NCBI GenBank assembly: GCA_936450465.1
Contig: OW388296.1
Coordinates: 50,853,750-50,917,749, forward strand
Source of the DNA: Gibbula magus
Lineage: Eukaryota > Mollusca > Gastropoda > Trochida > Trochidae
Length of the DNA: 64,000 nt
Direction: 5' to 3'
Below the pieces are notes generated by a model. That model saw only the letters and a program-made list of their open reading frames with translations, was not told the origin of the DNA and searched no databases. Position numbers and translations under genes: made by a program. Positions within the stretch are counted from its first letter, which is position 1. The number at the start of each line of letters is the position of its first letter. Below are positions 11,925-24,400 of the stretch, piece after piece.

Positions 11925-12060
11925 GTTGTATACTTCTACCTCGGGTAATACAGTATCATGTACCATGTTTGTGCCAGTGTCACCCCTCGCCTGACGGCTC
12001 GGGCGACATTGGTACACAGAAGCTCATGAGACCGTATTACACCCGTGAGAAGCATACAAC
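11925..12060. repeat. Palindromic MITE-like element, 136 bp
   Basis: The left arm GTTGTATACTTCTACCTCGG … TAATACAGT pairs with the right arm, whose reverse complement reads GTTGTATGCTTCTCACGGG … TAATACGGT. Inner GTGTCACC/GGCGACATTGG sequence adds further pairing. No coding capacity. Confidence 0.65.
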
Positions 12061-13936
12061 TTATATAACATTTGACCCCAACGTTTATATGTGACGCCTA
12101 ACAACAAAATGGATACATGTTTAAACTAATGTTGTTAGTGGCGCAGCAATTTCTTGTCATATATTCACACATGTTGTACTGTTAACGTAATGGCCATTTA
12201 CACGGAAATAAATGATGATTATAGTTTTAAAAAATATCTCATAAAAGCCCAATAACACCAGACAATATAGCAGAAGCCAAACGCCATGAAGAGACAGTGG
12301 ATATTTCTCGGGTTGCGAAGGCCTCGGAATACATGGAGGTATTGAAATTAAATCTTCATAGAAAAGTTCAGGTCGTGTTAATCTGCTTTATCGACATTAT
12401 CGTATTTTTCTACCTTCAGACATCCAACACTTCAGCAACGATGGGATGTTTCCTTTACATCAAGCCGACACGGCGTGGCTGCGTTAACGAACTAATGACT
12501 TATTCACAACAGTCAGTTACATGATGTTTTCCATTATCTCAATCCTTGTTTTTGTCCGCTCAAAGTGACGTTAAGCCAGTGCTATCAACCGTTAGACGCC
12601 TACATAGCAGCCTGATTGATTAAAATATTTTCTGATCGACATTACAATTTGTCTTTACAATACTGCTCAGACAAATATGCTTCTTTTTAAAATATGTATT
12701 AGGAAGGTCACGCCACTGTCTTATAGCTGCCAACTTGTTATCCAAGTGTTTATTTTGCATTGCTACATTCATGCTAAAAACGTAATGAAAATGTCAGATG
12801 TTGAACAGCATCAGCTTTAATCTAGAAAATCTAACGATTGCAAAATCAACACAAGTTTTTGGAGTTTATAAACATTGATTTGTTCATAACATCAAGCTAG
12901 AAGAGAAAACCGGATCTTATGTGTCTCTCATCTTTCTTAAGATACTGCGCCATTGATTTACCTAAACTAAAATAATAAATGATAAATAATCAATGAACCA
13001 CGCAGCTGATTTTTTTATCCGTTTCCGTTTTAATTTATATACATTTTATGCGGTAAATGTACATGTGTATGTGAATTTAAAAAATTAAGTGTTGTCATCA
13101 TTCTAGAGTTGAGATAGGTACAGGTTCGAACCTATGGTACCCAGAAATCAAACTCAGTTATGGTGACATTTTGTGACATTTTAGTGATGTAAATATATTT
13201 TTTAAAGTATGTTTTATTTTTGCGAAATGCCGCATGACTTAATCTATATTCGCGGTAGATATGGTCTCACATTTGTTAATCAAATACTGTACAGTACTTT
13301 CTTAGGTGAGTGGTGAATTTAAATGTCAGTTGTAATTTTTAGTTTTTAAATATTTAAAAGATTTAACATATCTCCAGAATGATGTTAACGTTTTAATGTA
13401 TGTAACTCTCTTGAACTTTTGACATGTTTGTTTACTTACATGTAGTTTAGTTTTGTTGTTCATGTCAACAAGATGTTTCCCCTTTCTTTTCTTCTCATAC
13501 AAAGTTATGAATTCAATAATATTTATCTCTGAACAAGGGTTATAGCATGTTTTGAATTGGAAAGATAAGCGTTAAGCAATTGAAAATTAATGAATATTTA
13601 TTATATGAAGTTTTGGTGAAATGTTTTAATTTTTGAAGACATATATAAGTTTTTTTAAGATAATATTAAAAAATAATTTGTTAACAGATAAAGTGAATGC
13701 AGGTACATCTATGTTCCAAAATGACCTAATTTTAATACAGAATTTTGAAGAAAATATGTTTGGAAATTCTTTAATGTTTGACCGAAAACTAAAACAATAA
13801 ACTTTTAAAACAAATTTAAAATAAGTAGAACTCAACATTCACTGGGACCATTAGGGCATTACAGATTGCGCATTCTCAGCTTGAAATACGTTTATGTTTC
13901 TCTGATAAATCGTTTGAGTACCAGTGGACCAGAACA
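12061..13936. other. No supported gene
   Basis: AT-rich sequence. GGTACAGGTTCGAACCTATGG near 13117-13137 is a local palindrome around a tRNA T-arm-like word (GGTTCGAACC), but there is no matching A box and no cloverleaf. Frames of 60-75 codons have no recognisable domain. Confidence 0.35.
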
Positions 13937-14616
13937 GATTAAACCAAAGGGGTTCGAATCGCTGTTCTGACAATATTTTCAAAATTCAAAATCTAGATTG
14001 TTGCATTCATGTGATGTTTATGTACGATATTGTGAGCTCATATTCCAAATTTGAGCGAAATCGGTTAAGAAATAAAGATTTGAGATAAATATCCCCGCTA
14101 TTGATATAAAGACACAAGGGAGGACACTTGCGATCGTTCTGATCGAAAACCGGAATTCGAAGGCCAAACTATTCTAACGTGCAATCTTTGCTTTCCTCAT
14201 AAAATGAGGCATTGAACCTATAGACAAGTATTTTAGCTTTCTTTGAATCCCAACCAATGTCTCCAACTTCACGCCACATTTGACCACAGACCCTCGCAAT
14301 GACCCTACCCTCCTCTTTGTGCATAATAGTGGACAACATCGGGAAATCATCGTTTTTTTCCGTAATTCAGACATTGGTCAATTATGACGTGTGAGGATAT
14401 TATTAATGATGTTTTGCCAGTTTGATGTTTGTATATCGGACATACGTATCTGTTATGGGTTAGAAATTCTTTCGTTGTGAGTGATATTATTTAAGGTATT
14501 TATTCGACATGCATATGAAGAATCATTGTTTACGTTCGTAACAAGTGCCCACCACGTCTCCAAGTGTCAGTTTTTCGCTCTCAGAACTTAATAGCTTAGG
14601 TCCATTTTTCATCAAC

Positions 14617-15008
14617 AGTGTGTTGTGAGAAACATTAAAAATCAAATTACCTTTGAATAATAATAAAGAAATGTAGTGGTATTATGGTTGTGTGAAATAG
14701 TTTATGTTTTATGGTATAATATCATCTGCCCTACAACCTTATATAAATGAATTATGTCATAAAAAATGAAATTTCCAGTAAAGAGTTATCTCCCTTTGCC
14801 AATACTTTTCATGTGTTGGGAGAAACATTAAAAATCAATTACCTTTGGTTACTAATTTTAAAAAAAGGTATTGGTATTATGGTTGTGTGAAAAAGTTTGT
14901 TTTATGGTAATGTTTTTTATCTGCTCTACAACCTTATACAAATGAATTATGTACTAATAATTCAATTTTCCAGTAAGGAGTTATCTCCCTTTGCCAATAC
15001 TTTTCATA
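14617..15008. repeat. Two-copy ~193-bp tandem duplication inside the hAT-like element
   Basis: AGAAACATTAAAAATCAA occurs at 14628 and 14821. Both copies continue through TATGGTTGTGTGAAA, CTACAACCTTATA and end with AGTTATCTCCCTTTGCCAAT. The TTATCTCCCTT word recurs elsewhere in the window (for example 16321 and, inverted, near 38925). Confidence 0.85.
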
Positions 15009-16337
15009 AATATGCAACTTCAGCATCATATTACTCGGATAAAAAGGTCCATGACATTTAATTTTTTATCAGCTATTATTCTTCAGCGGTACATTTTCTA
15101 CAAGTTTTATCATGTTTGAATCATTTTTCATTTATCTTTATTCTTGAACAGGAGTTTTTGAAGAAAATATATAAATAAATGTGAACCAGAAAATACAGTT
15201 GGGACACGTCATATTTTGAAATTAAAATCTCTTTGAAACAATGCTAATGTCAATATCTTATGACTGGCCATTTTAATCCAAAACAGTACATATTTATTAT
15301 TTTAATGAAACATCATATTCTGTTACAGTCGATTCAATTATCAAATTTTTATTGTTTAAAATGTGAAGCAACTGATCTAGACTTTTCTTGTATTTGAATT
15401 TAATGTTTTAATTCAGAAATATTCATTAAGCATACGCACTACTTTTAAGTTTTACTGTACATATTACATTTATTTGAAAAATATCAATTTTGAATGTAAC
15501 CGTTTTACCAATGGCATTAATCATGGGAAAATATGGTCCCATAACAATTCACCCTTGACTGACTCAAATACTTGTTATATATTTTGCTTGATAAATTAAA
15601 TAAGAAATGGGTAATTGTTTTTTAAACACGTATTTTTAATTAGAACATCAGTCAATTATAATTGAAGTGTAATGCAGGTTTTTTTAAGTTTAAAAAAAAT
15701 ATATATTAAATGTTGTTCCCTGATTTTAATTGCTAGTTGATCCATTTCTAACTATTGAAAAAAAACCAAAAAACCCAGATGTTTGTCAACACTGGTGTTT
15801 GTAACTATTCTAATGGTATCCCACTCACGATAATTCTTTTCAATATCACGATTTTGTTATTCAAAACTTCATGTAAAAATTTGGGGATTCATTTCCTAAA
15901 TCGAACGTAATGAAAACAACAACAAAACGTGACAATGACATAATGTTCATAAAAAATATTATTTTCACGGAAAGTGCTGCTTATATAGTTTGTAAATATG
16001 CCATTTTAGACAAAAGATAAAAGAGAAGCTTTAAAGTAGGATCGGATACATTTATTTATGATCAATGCCTAAGTATCAATCGGCACAATGCCCATTGTTC
16101 GTCATTCCACATTTGCAATACTTCCGTATTCGTTTTCCGGTGTTTCCATTGTTTGTCAAATGTTTTTAACATTTATCGAACTAATAATAAGAATACCTAA
16201 TGATTTATTTCACTCGATATTTCCGTTTCGCAGACAATATCTAAGCAAATCATTCGGAATGTAAGTGACTCGCCTTCGCCAAACTGGGAACGTGCGTTTG
16301 TTTTTCGGGCAAAACAACAATTATCTCCCTTGATTGA

Positions 16338-16364
16338 GGGGGGGGGGGGGGGGGGGGGGGGGGG
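16338..16364. repeat. Poly(G) run, 27 nt
   Basis: Twenty-seven consecutive G on the plus strand next to the inner edge of the right TIR of the hAT-like element, followed by CGGGCG. It can form G-quadruplexes; the length in the assembly may be unreliable. Confidence 0.95.
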
Positions 16365-16999
16365 CGGGCGTGGTTAACTGACGTCATAATTGACCAATGA
16401 GAGGCGTTTTCTATCTCCGAGCGATTGAGAGCGGCTTGTCTGAATTACGGAAAAAACGATGATTTCCCGATGTCGTCAACTATTATGTACAAAGAGGGGG
16501 GTAGGGTCATTGCGTGGGTCAGAGGTCAAATGTGGCGTGAAGTTGGAGACATTGGTTGGGATTCACAGAAAGCCAAAATACTTGTCTATAGGTTCAATGC
16601 CTCATTTTATGAGGAAAGCACAGATTGATTGAACCGCACGTTAGAATAATTTGGCCTTCCGGTTTTCGATCAGAACTTCGTATCGCAAGTGTCCTCCCTT
16701 GTGTCTTTATATATATCAATAGCGGGGATATTTATCTCAAATCTTTATTTCTTAACCGATTTCGCTCAAATTTGGAATATGAGCTCACAATATCGTACAT
16801 AAACATCACATGAATGCAACAATCTAGATTTTGAATTTTGAAAATATTGTCAAAACAGCGATTCGAACCCCTGTGGATTAAACATAAGGTTTTAAATACA
16901 TCTCTGTTTCAAAGATAATCGAACTCTGATCAATATATTCGAGGAAAAAGTTTGAGAAGGTTTCGAAAAAAGGAGAAGCATTTTCAGAACCAGAAGAAT

Positions 17000-17355
17000 G
17001 AGCATTACAGGAACATGTCTCTCAAGGAAAACGAGACTTACCTGTGGTTGAGAGACAGTATTACAGTAACATGTCTCTCAAGGAAGATGAGACTTACATG
17101 TACCTGTGGTTGAGAGACAGTATTACAGTAACATGTCTTTCAAGGAAGATGAGACTTACATGTACCTGTGGTTGAGAGACAGTATTACAGTAACATGTCT
17201 TTCAAGGAAGATGAGACTTACATGTACCTGTGGTTGAGAGACAGTATTACAGTAACATGTCTCTCAAGGAAGATGAGATTTACCCTTAACTGAGAGACAG
17301 TATAACAGCAACATGTCTCTCAAGGAAGATGAAACCTACCATTAACTGAGAGAGA
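17000..17355. repeat. ~62-bp minisatellite, about six units
   Basis: AACATGTCT recurs at 17012, 17068, 17130, 17192, 17254 and 17310 (periods 56, 62, 62, 62, 56). Each unit contains CTCAAGGAAGATGAGACTTA and TTGAGAGACAGTATTACAGT. The outer units lack a 6-bp ACATGT insertion, as expected for growth from the middle. It lies 1.3 kb upstream of the mGluR start codon. Confidence 0.95.
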
Positions 17356-17705
17356 TTACTACAGACAATACTACAAATGGCAACGATGAACTGATAGACC
17401 AGCCGATTGCTGCTTGACTGAGGGGCGGGGTCGAATCCCTTAAGGGACTATAGCTATTTCCGAAAAGTACAACACTGTATTTTGTACTTCAATACGTGTA
17501 CCAGTCCGGAACACAGTATTCACAATTTCAACCATCAAATGTTTATTATTTAATACGCACATTTGAATGCACAATCCATAATCTAAATCTGCAAAATAAG
17601 AATTCATTGGACAATAAGTAACAAAATTAATGCTAAAAACATAAATGATGGATAATTGCTTATCAATAATGATAATTGGTGTTCGAACGACTGTTTTCAA
17701 ATTAT

Positions 17706-18092
17706 AATACTGGATCCATGAATAACTGTTTACCAAAAATAATGTTGATTGTATGAATAACTGTTACCAGTGATACTATTGGGTGTATGGATAACTGTTA
17801 CCAGTGATAATATTGGGTGTATGGATAACTGTTACCAGTGATAATATTGGGTGTATGGATAACTGTTACCAGTGATAATATTGGATGTATGCATAACTGT
17901 TACCAGTGATAATATTGGGTGTATGCATAACTGTTACCAGTGATAATATTGGGTGCATGGATAACTATTACCAGTGATGATATTGGGTGTATGAATAACT
18001 GTTTACCATGATAATGCTGGCGGTATAGATAACATTACCAAAGATAATACTGGTGTATGGATAACTGATTACCAATGAGAATACTGAGTGTT
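17706..18092. repeat. 34-bp minisatellite, about eleven units
   Basis: Units follow GGATAACTGTTACCAGTGAT then AATATTGGGTGTAT (34 bp), near-identical in the middle and drifting at both edges. The array ends about 500 bp before the mGluR start codon, so it sits in the probable upstream regulatory or 5' UTR intron region of that gene. Confidence 0.95.
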
Positions 18093-18359
18093 AGCGAAAG
18101 TTACAAGCATGTCCTTCCCAGCGGTAGTACACGGCATTCAAAAAGTGTCTTTGTAAAGTAGACAAATACGTATCAGGAGTTCAGTAAGTTGAAGAACAAA
18201 GTAAATGTCATATCCAAATGGGATGATCAGGGGAAACATTACTTTACATAACTTTTACATTTATATACATCATTGACCTTACAGAACTAAACTTAACCTA
18301 GCTATTAATTAGCATCACTTCCTAGTTGTGATGTCATAAATGAATTCGCCCACATTTAT

Positions 18360-18616
18360 CCCACTAGAGCCCTTTGTGGCTTGAAGCATCTGCTCCAACA
18401 AGCTCAGGAAAACTTTTCTCGCCTGCCAGCGTTTGGTTTATTGATCAAGACGAGCTGGGTACAGGAACTAACGACACTCACTGCTAGAGCGAGTCGCGTT
18501 TCAGCTCCCGACACACGTTCAGATCATGATGGGAACTTCTCCGGCCATCACGCCTCACTAGTGGGGGACACGCAGGTTTTGCTCAGGTGAGAGGGGAGCA
18601 GTCTTATCTTCAAGAT
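18360..18616 (+). other. Probable 5' UTR or upstream intron end of the mGluR gene
   Basis: This stretch is richer in GC than the surrounding sequence and has no ATG in frame with the receptor. GTTTTGCTCAG at 18576-18586 followed by GTGAGAGG could be read as a splice acceptor (pyrimidine-rich, ending CAG) or as a donor (CAG/GTGAGA). If it is an acceptor, the first coding exon begins at 18587 with 30 nt of leader. No TATA box or clear promoter was recognised, so the transcription start is unknown. Confidence 0.4.
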
Positions 18617-19129
18617 ATGTTGCTGTTTCACACCCTTTTTCTGTTGAAATTGGCACTAATTCTTGCGCTTCTGTCCTTGGTCGTCTTGGATTTCTCGTTT
18701 GGGACGAGAGTTGTGAAGGAAGACAATGGTAAAATAATCACGGATGGGGAGGTTATTTTTGGAGGATTGTTCCCCATGCACGAGAAGGGTCACCATGACA
18801 AAAGTTGTGGCAGATTGAAGAAGGAGAAAGGAATCCAAAGGCTTGAAGCCATGTTATACGCCATAGACAAAATCAACAACGACGATGAACTTTTACCTGG
18901 GCTGACGTTGGGTCTGCATATTCTTGACACCTGTAGTTTTGACACCTATGCTTTAGAACAATGCATGGATTTCATTAAAGCACAGTTGTCTAGTATAGAC
19001 CTCGAGGATTATAAATGTGCAGATGGAAAGTCACCAAACTACCGACGTCTCAGACCGGTAGCGGGTGTTATTGGTGCTGCCTCGAGTCCCGTGTCTATCA
19101 TGGTGGCCAACATACTCCGGCTCTTCAAG
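18617..19129 (+). CDS. mGluR: Metabotropic glutamate receptor, first coding exon (partial)
   Basis: Encodes the first 171 residues of a class C GPCR that binds glutamate outside the cell and signals through G proteins. Residues 1-29 form a hydrophobic signal peptide (LFLLKLALILALLSLVVL core). Residues 44-171 are the start of the Venus-flytrap ligand-binding domain: GGLFPMHEKG (49-58), GIQRLEAMLYAIDKIN (72-87), LLPGLTLGLHILDTC (92-106), DTYALEQ (109-115) and VAGVIGAASSPVSIMVANIL (148-167). By family comparison R75 and S157 sit at the glutamate-binding positions (R78 and S165 of mGluR1). C64 and C106 would form the conserved lobe disulfide, and C134 is at the place of the inter-subunit cysteine. 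The frame continues upstream to 18587 but opens there with GTG, so the ATG at 18617, directly before the signal peptide, is the start. The exon ends in phase 0 at AAG followed by GTAAGAAAG. Wording resembles groups II and III (SIMVANILRLFK is group-III-like), but the subgroup is uncertain. C116 (usually Ser) and P158 are unusual. The rest of the receptor is not recognised in the window. Confidence 0.95.
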
Positions 19130-19138
19130 GTAAGAAAG
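19130..19138 (+). promoter_or_regulatory. Splice donor of the mGluR exon
   Basis: TTCAAG followed by GTAAGAAAG is a near-consensus 5' splice site. It falls exactly where homology to mGluR proteins stops (…ILRLFK) and is in phase 0. Translation past this point loses all family resemblance. Confidence 0.85.
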
Positions 19139-21419
19139 TCAATAGGGTACCATATCTACATGAAACTACGTAAGTTTTCTTTGCACATTTGTCATATACC
19201 AGATAACACCCCATCTCTTCCAGGTAAGATAATTAAGGTGGTATGGGATATGCTTCACACTAACTTAACATATACATATGTACCTAAAGGTAAGAAAGTG
19301 TATCATGTACGCATTATGCTTTACACTGACGGACATGTAACATGCACCAGGTAACATTTTACGTCTATCCGAGGTAAGACAAGCTTGTTGCATTAGCATA
19401 TGATGTGGTGTACATCAAATATAGAGGAAAATAAAGTGTATTTGGAAAGGGATTTTCTAGATGCAAATATAAAAGCTTTCCTTACAGAAAACACCACACA
19501 CAACTATGATATGCTTGTAAATAAACTTATTCTATTCAAGGTAAGAACATGTTAGAGGTATGAGAAAACATCTGACAGTCAAACCATTCAAGATATGAAG
19601 AAGAATGACCATATATCAATTAAAATCTATAGTTGAAACAGCTGTTGTAAAACTAATTTCGTTAATGGTATTTGTAATAATTTACATGCACATTACGACA
19701 TATTAATCATACTTTTACTGCGAGTTCTAAGAATAAATATGTATTTATTCTTTTATGAGGATATATATACACATGTTTAAAAATAATAGTTATATAATAT
19801 ATTTATATTTAAGATATTCATGACAGATGTTTGATCGATTGTGATTTATTTGATTGTATCATTATGTATTCTTCACATTAATACATTTTAATTATACAGT
19901 TTTAATATATATTCAAAATAACGTATATTTTCGTCTTTCATTGGTCGTATTGTCCATAACCAGAAATATGATATATTAATTCACGATAATATTATACTTT
20001 CAAAAAGCTGTGAAGTGTTTCCGTTTATTGTGATATGTTTATCCTTGTTAAAATATTTATCTCGATTCCCAAGAATTACGGTTTGTTATCTTTCGAGATA
20101 ATATTCAACCGAGGCCTGCTGAAATACTGATAGGGTCGATACAATTCTAAGTCTGCAAGTTGCAATTGACGTGATTGTTTGATTACAATGGTGAAACCTT
20201 GCTTTCGATCTTCCCAACGTTCTTCCTACTTTATCAATGTTTTCTTCAAGGTATCAGAACGTCCTTCATGATTACATAGTCTGCCTTGTAAGTAATATAA
20301 TTAGACTGATAATAATCGACAAGGATTTAATTACACGAAATTGTACATTCATTAAAGGTTGAAATCAATATCTCAATTAACGGGCACGTCACTCTCTACC
20401 TAGTGACCTCCCAGATAAGCCCATTAAGCATTGAACAAGAGAAATGCTACGCAGCGATGAACAGAGGATATTCAATATCATGCTTATTTATGGAAAGGTG
20501 AACTTACAGAGAAACGCATTCGCTCATACAAGGGAAGTCATGAATGATGTTGAATACGATTAGATGATTAGTTATGCAGCAAGATTCTATTCAGATTAGG
20601 TAATGAGACTATGACATGACCATAGTGATTAGAAGGTATGTCGGGTTTCACTCTGCTAGTAAACCTGCCAAATGCTAAGTAGATTTTTCCTCATTTTAGT
20701 TAATGTTTTACAGCATTAATGTAATGTATTGTGGTATCTTTGGTTAACGGGACATATTAATTGAGGTTGTAATTATTGAGTCCATATATTGATAAATGTG
20801 AGGGAAGTAATGTATTTCATGTACGTAAATTTATAGATTCCTGTTTCAATTTCCCATCTGCACATAATCAGCTTTTTAGTCAAATATTTGATCAAAGAAA
20901 CTCTGTTTTCAACATTAATGACCAATATCCAAAAGGATATAGAAACTAAGCGTAGTTTTATGAAAACAATAAGGTCGGTATAACGGCAAATATCGCATGG
21001 CACACGCTTTTAATATATACTGTCAAAACTTAAAGAACAGAGTATGTCATTGTTGCAAGACCAGCAGGATCTAACGGAAAGTAAATAGATTAATTGTGTA
21101 TGGACCTAGGATCTATATGCAACAAATATAGAAACAAGTTTACAAATGATAAGTTCAATATTTTATGATTTGAAGCGTGTTATTGGAATGCAGATAACAA
21201 TAACATTTTTGTCTTTAGATGTATATTTAGATATTTGGATACATATTTAGATTTAATTATTGAGATATATATTTTTAGATTACTTGGTTTACGGCAAACT
21301 TGTATTTACTAGGCGGACTATTTCGTTAGTTCTACATATGAATTCTTAATGCGATGTACTCTGTCTGTGGTTGATTGAAACCTGCGACTCGTTAGTAATT
21401 ATAATATGCAAATTACATG

Positions 21420-21443
21420 TATATATATATATATATATATATA
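21420..21443. repeat. (TA)12 microsatellite
   Basis: Uninterrupted TA dinucleotides inside the probable first intron. Confidence 0.95.
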
Positions 21444-24400
21444 ACACATAAGGAGAATCCCGAAATCTGTGAGCAGATACACTTGAATACAATATTCATT
21501 ATAGAATATTTAAGATGTTGAAGGACTCAGTTTAATTGAGAAAAATGACACCACAAACTAATTTGTTGATTACATCAGAAATATTTGCCAGTCATACATT
21601 TTCTGTTATATGAAGAATTCAGAAAATGACTCAGGTACACCCCTGTAACTCCACAGTCAAACATTGTTTAACATTGTTTTTTAAAACTTTTTATAGAATA
21701 TGTTATGATTGCTAAATGATTGTGTTCGTTCTGCCTTTAAATTTCCCATTTATGAGGACATTATTTCTGCTTCCAATGACGTTTATTAATAATTGAATGA
21801 TCTTTGTCTACCGAACCGAATCTAAACTTAAACATCGAGCGAGAGATATGATGCATTAGTGCGCAAGAAGTACCCTTATCGCTGGACACATGCATCCATT
21901 CATTTCATTGAATAACCCACAAACTCTACGCCAATCCGCTCATATGGTATTTACCTTTGGATCGAACGTCAGATATTGCACACACAAAATCCATGCAGGT
22001 TTAAGATAATGCAGTACGCTTCGTAGACTATGCAAATATCGAAAGCTGTTAGAACGCTTGGAATGATACAAACTGTATAGATACATTGTATGGGAGTCAT
22101 TAAGGAGGCGTTCCTTACACAAATTGATGATCAATATACACTAAATTACCAGCGTAATTAAGTTCCTCATCGATCAGTGTATACAAGAATGAATTATAAA
22201 TGTTAACGCTTGGTCTTGATTCGAACCGTCCTTACTAATCATGCTTCCTATTGGCGATCAGTGCTAGGTCCCTTGCTTTGATCTACGAGCGGAATTTGAA
22301 ACCAGGGACAGTATTGCAGAAGCATAGTGAAGAATGAATATTGTTATTATCTATCACTTATCATCAATTTGTTTCGGTACCTAGTCATAAATGAAGATTT
22401 ATGGGAATAACATGACTAATATTATGAGTAATACTATCTAATATAATATAGTGATCGTTTTTACAGATCAGTATGGATTTTCATGTTAGAAATTAGTAGC
22501 TACACATGTATGGTTTATCATCTGTAAACAATGATTCAATAGAATTGGTCTTTATCTAGTCAAATACCTGTTCTTGTAAAATATTTTAATTTTTTTAAAT
22601 ATGTATTTATTAGTTTCGCTTAAGTATTTTATTTCTATTAATCATGTTGGATTTGATGTACTTGTTATCGTAGAATTGTCTCAAAATGATATATTACATA
22701 CACAGACAAGGTTTGAATTTATTATTTTGAAAATAACTCATATTATGATGGCATGACCATCAACTGTATTTGTGGCCTTTAGACGTATTTAATAAAATAA
22801 CATCATGTGAAGATAGAACTTATCAATTTCAAACTTATATTATATATAGATTTCTTTCTCCACTTACAGTAAAAACGTCTCTATCCTTTAGGGAATTACG
22901 CGAATTCGCTAATGTATAAATAATTGAGCACAGGCTAATGGAAAGTTATACCTACACTGGAATGTATATCGCCATTTTCACTCAAAGCAGACTTCATTAG
23001 TGGTACGTAAAACGATAGGATCCAGTTGTCTTTCTTTCCAAAAGAGCTGAATACAGCAGATGCGAATAATATGTAGAAAAGCATGTGTTCTGGAATGTCA
23101 TTGATGATAGTTCTGTACACGAAATTCTCTCCTTGTTGTAACTTACATTAAAGGGGGTGTAACTCGTTTCCTACTAGAAGCAGAGATCTAACAAAAAAAT
23201 GGGGAAAAAAGTTACAAATTGTAAAACAATCCTCCATCAATAAATAGAGTTATGAAACGAATGGTTATGGTTTGGTTAAGCTACGTCGATCCATTTCCCA
23301 TCCTCAAATTATTTAAAGGTGTTCACACTTAAATGACCGCTAGCCATTTTCGTTTAATATGTAACACCGTTTGCTATGACTGCGGGTAATTGAGTCGTGT
23401 AATTGCCTGTTTTACTTCTCAAGTACAGATATACTGCATCAACTTTTATTATCAATGGAACACTTTAAGTGGAGTTTATAAAAGAATAATTTCGAACTTT
23501 TCTATCATAAATTAGTATGATGCAAATCAGGAATAAAGTTTCTTTAAGATGAACCATTGTCCCATCTTCCGTGACGAAGCTGTAAAGGTTTGGAAAAAAT
23601 AAGCCCTTTTGACAATTTAAAAAATCATTTTGTACCATACAGTCTCCTAAACAATCTGAAATTTGTTCATTGTGAGGTCTGCTTGAACGTGGGCCTACAG
23701 ACAAGGTGGTGGCTGTATAGTTCCGGTGTTTGACTCTTCACCTGTGAGATGTTTGCATAACGGTTTCACCTGTACCAGTTATTAGCAGCCGTCAAGTTCT
23801 TTGCACTACCTAAGTGGCCTACAGAAACGGAAAATGCATTATTAACTATATTGCCAACATCCCATCAACGACGAGTGGTTGTCCTAAGAACAAGTTTATA
23901 TCTTCATTTTTATTGATTTCGTTTGATTACGTATACGTCTTTAGTTATGAGCTTTTCTGATGACATATTGTATAGATCCAAGATATATTTCTCAAAATCT
24001 TTATGAAACGAAAACGAAAAATCGATGGAAGCGTTGCATATTGAATGACTAGTTTGAAAGATTTTTGATGAAAAACAATACAAATTGATGGCTTCATATT
24101 GATCTTACATTTCAATTCACTGCAATAATTGGCTTTCAAGAGAGGCAATTGTAAGCTTTTAGCGTTCCCTTTGAAATACAATTTCGGCGCTGCATGAATG
24201 ACTAATTGGATAAAAACTTGAAGGCCATGTATTCAGAAATGATTTTAGTGAGCCGGACTGAAGTGATATTTGAAGAGTTATCGATAACAATAATCAGTGA
24301 AAGTAGGTCACCAATTGCCCTGAGGCGATCATATTGTCATCAATAAAATATTTATCTTTAAAGAAACACGATCATTTAATATCAAAGCCAGGCCATTTCC

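Larger units (their letters stand above)
13945..16875. mobile_element. Non-autonomous hAT-like DNA transposon, 2,931 bp, with 8-bp TSD
   Basis: The ends CAAAGGGGTTCGAATCGCTG (left) and CACAGGGGTTCGAATCGCTG (reverse complement of right) are bordered by an identical 8-bp repeat GATTAAAC at 13937-13944 and 16876-16883. An 8-bp duplication with CA(R)GGG-type ends is the hallmark of hAT elements. Long inverted arms run 13945-14390 and 16381-16875; the right arm carries ~45 extra bases near 16406-16440. The open frames near 14174-14374 (minus) and 16425-16628 (plus) are the same TIR sequence read from each side, not genes. No transposase is present, so mobility would have depended on an enzyme made elsewhere. 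Confidence 0.9.

Noticed and set aside
13117..13142. tRNA-like T arm GGTTCGAACC
   Set aside because: It is a local palindrome without A box, anticodon arm or acceptor stem.
14174..16628. Matching peptides from opposite strands (minus at 14174-14374, plus at 16425-16628)
   Set aside because: They are the two inverted arms of the hAT-like element read from each side, not a gene pair.
17000..18092. CRISPR array
   Set aside because: Adjacent arrays are plain tandem repeats without unique spacers, and the context is a eukaryotic genome.
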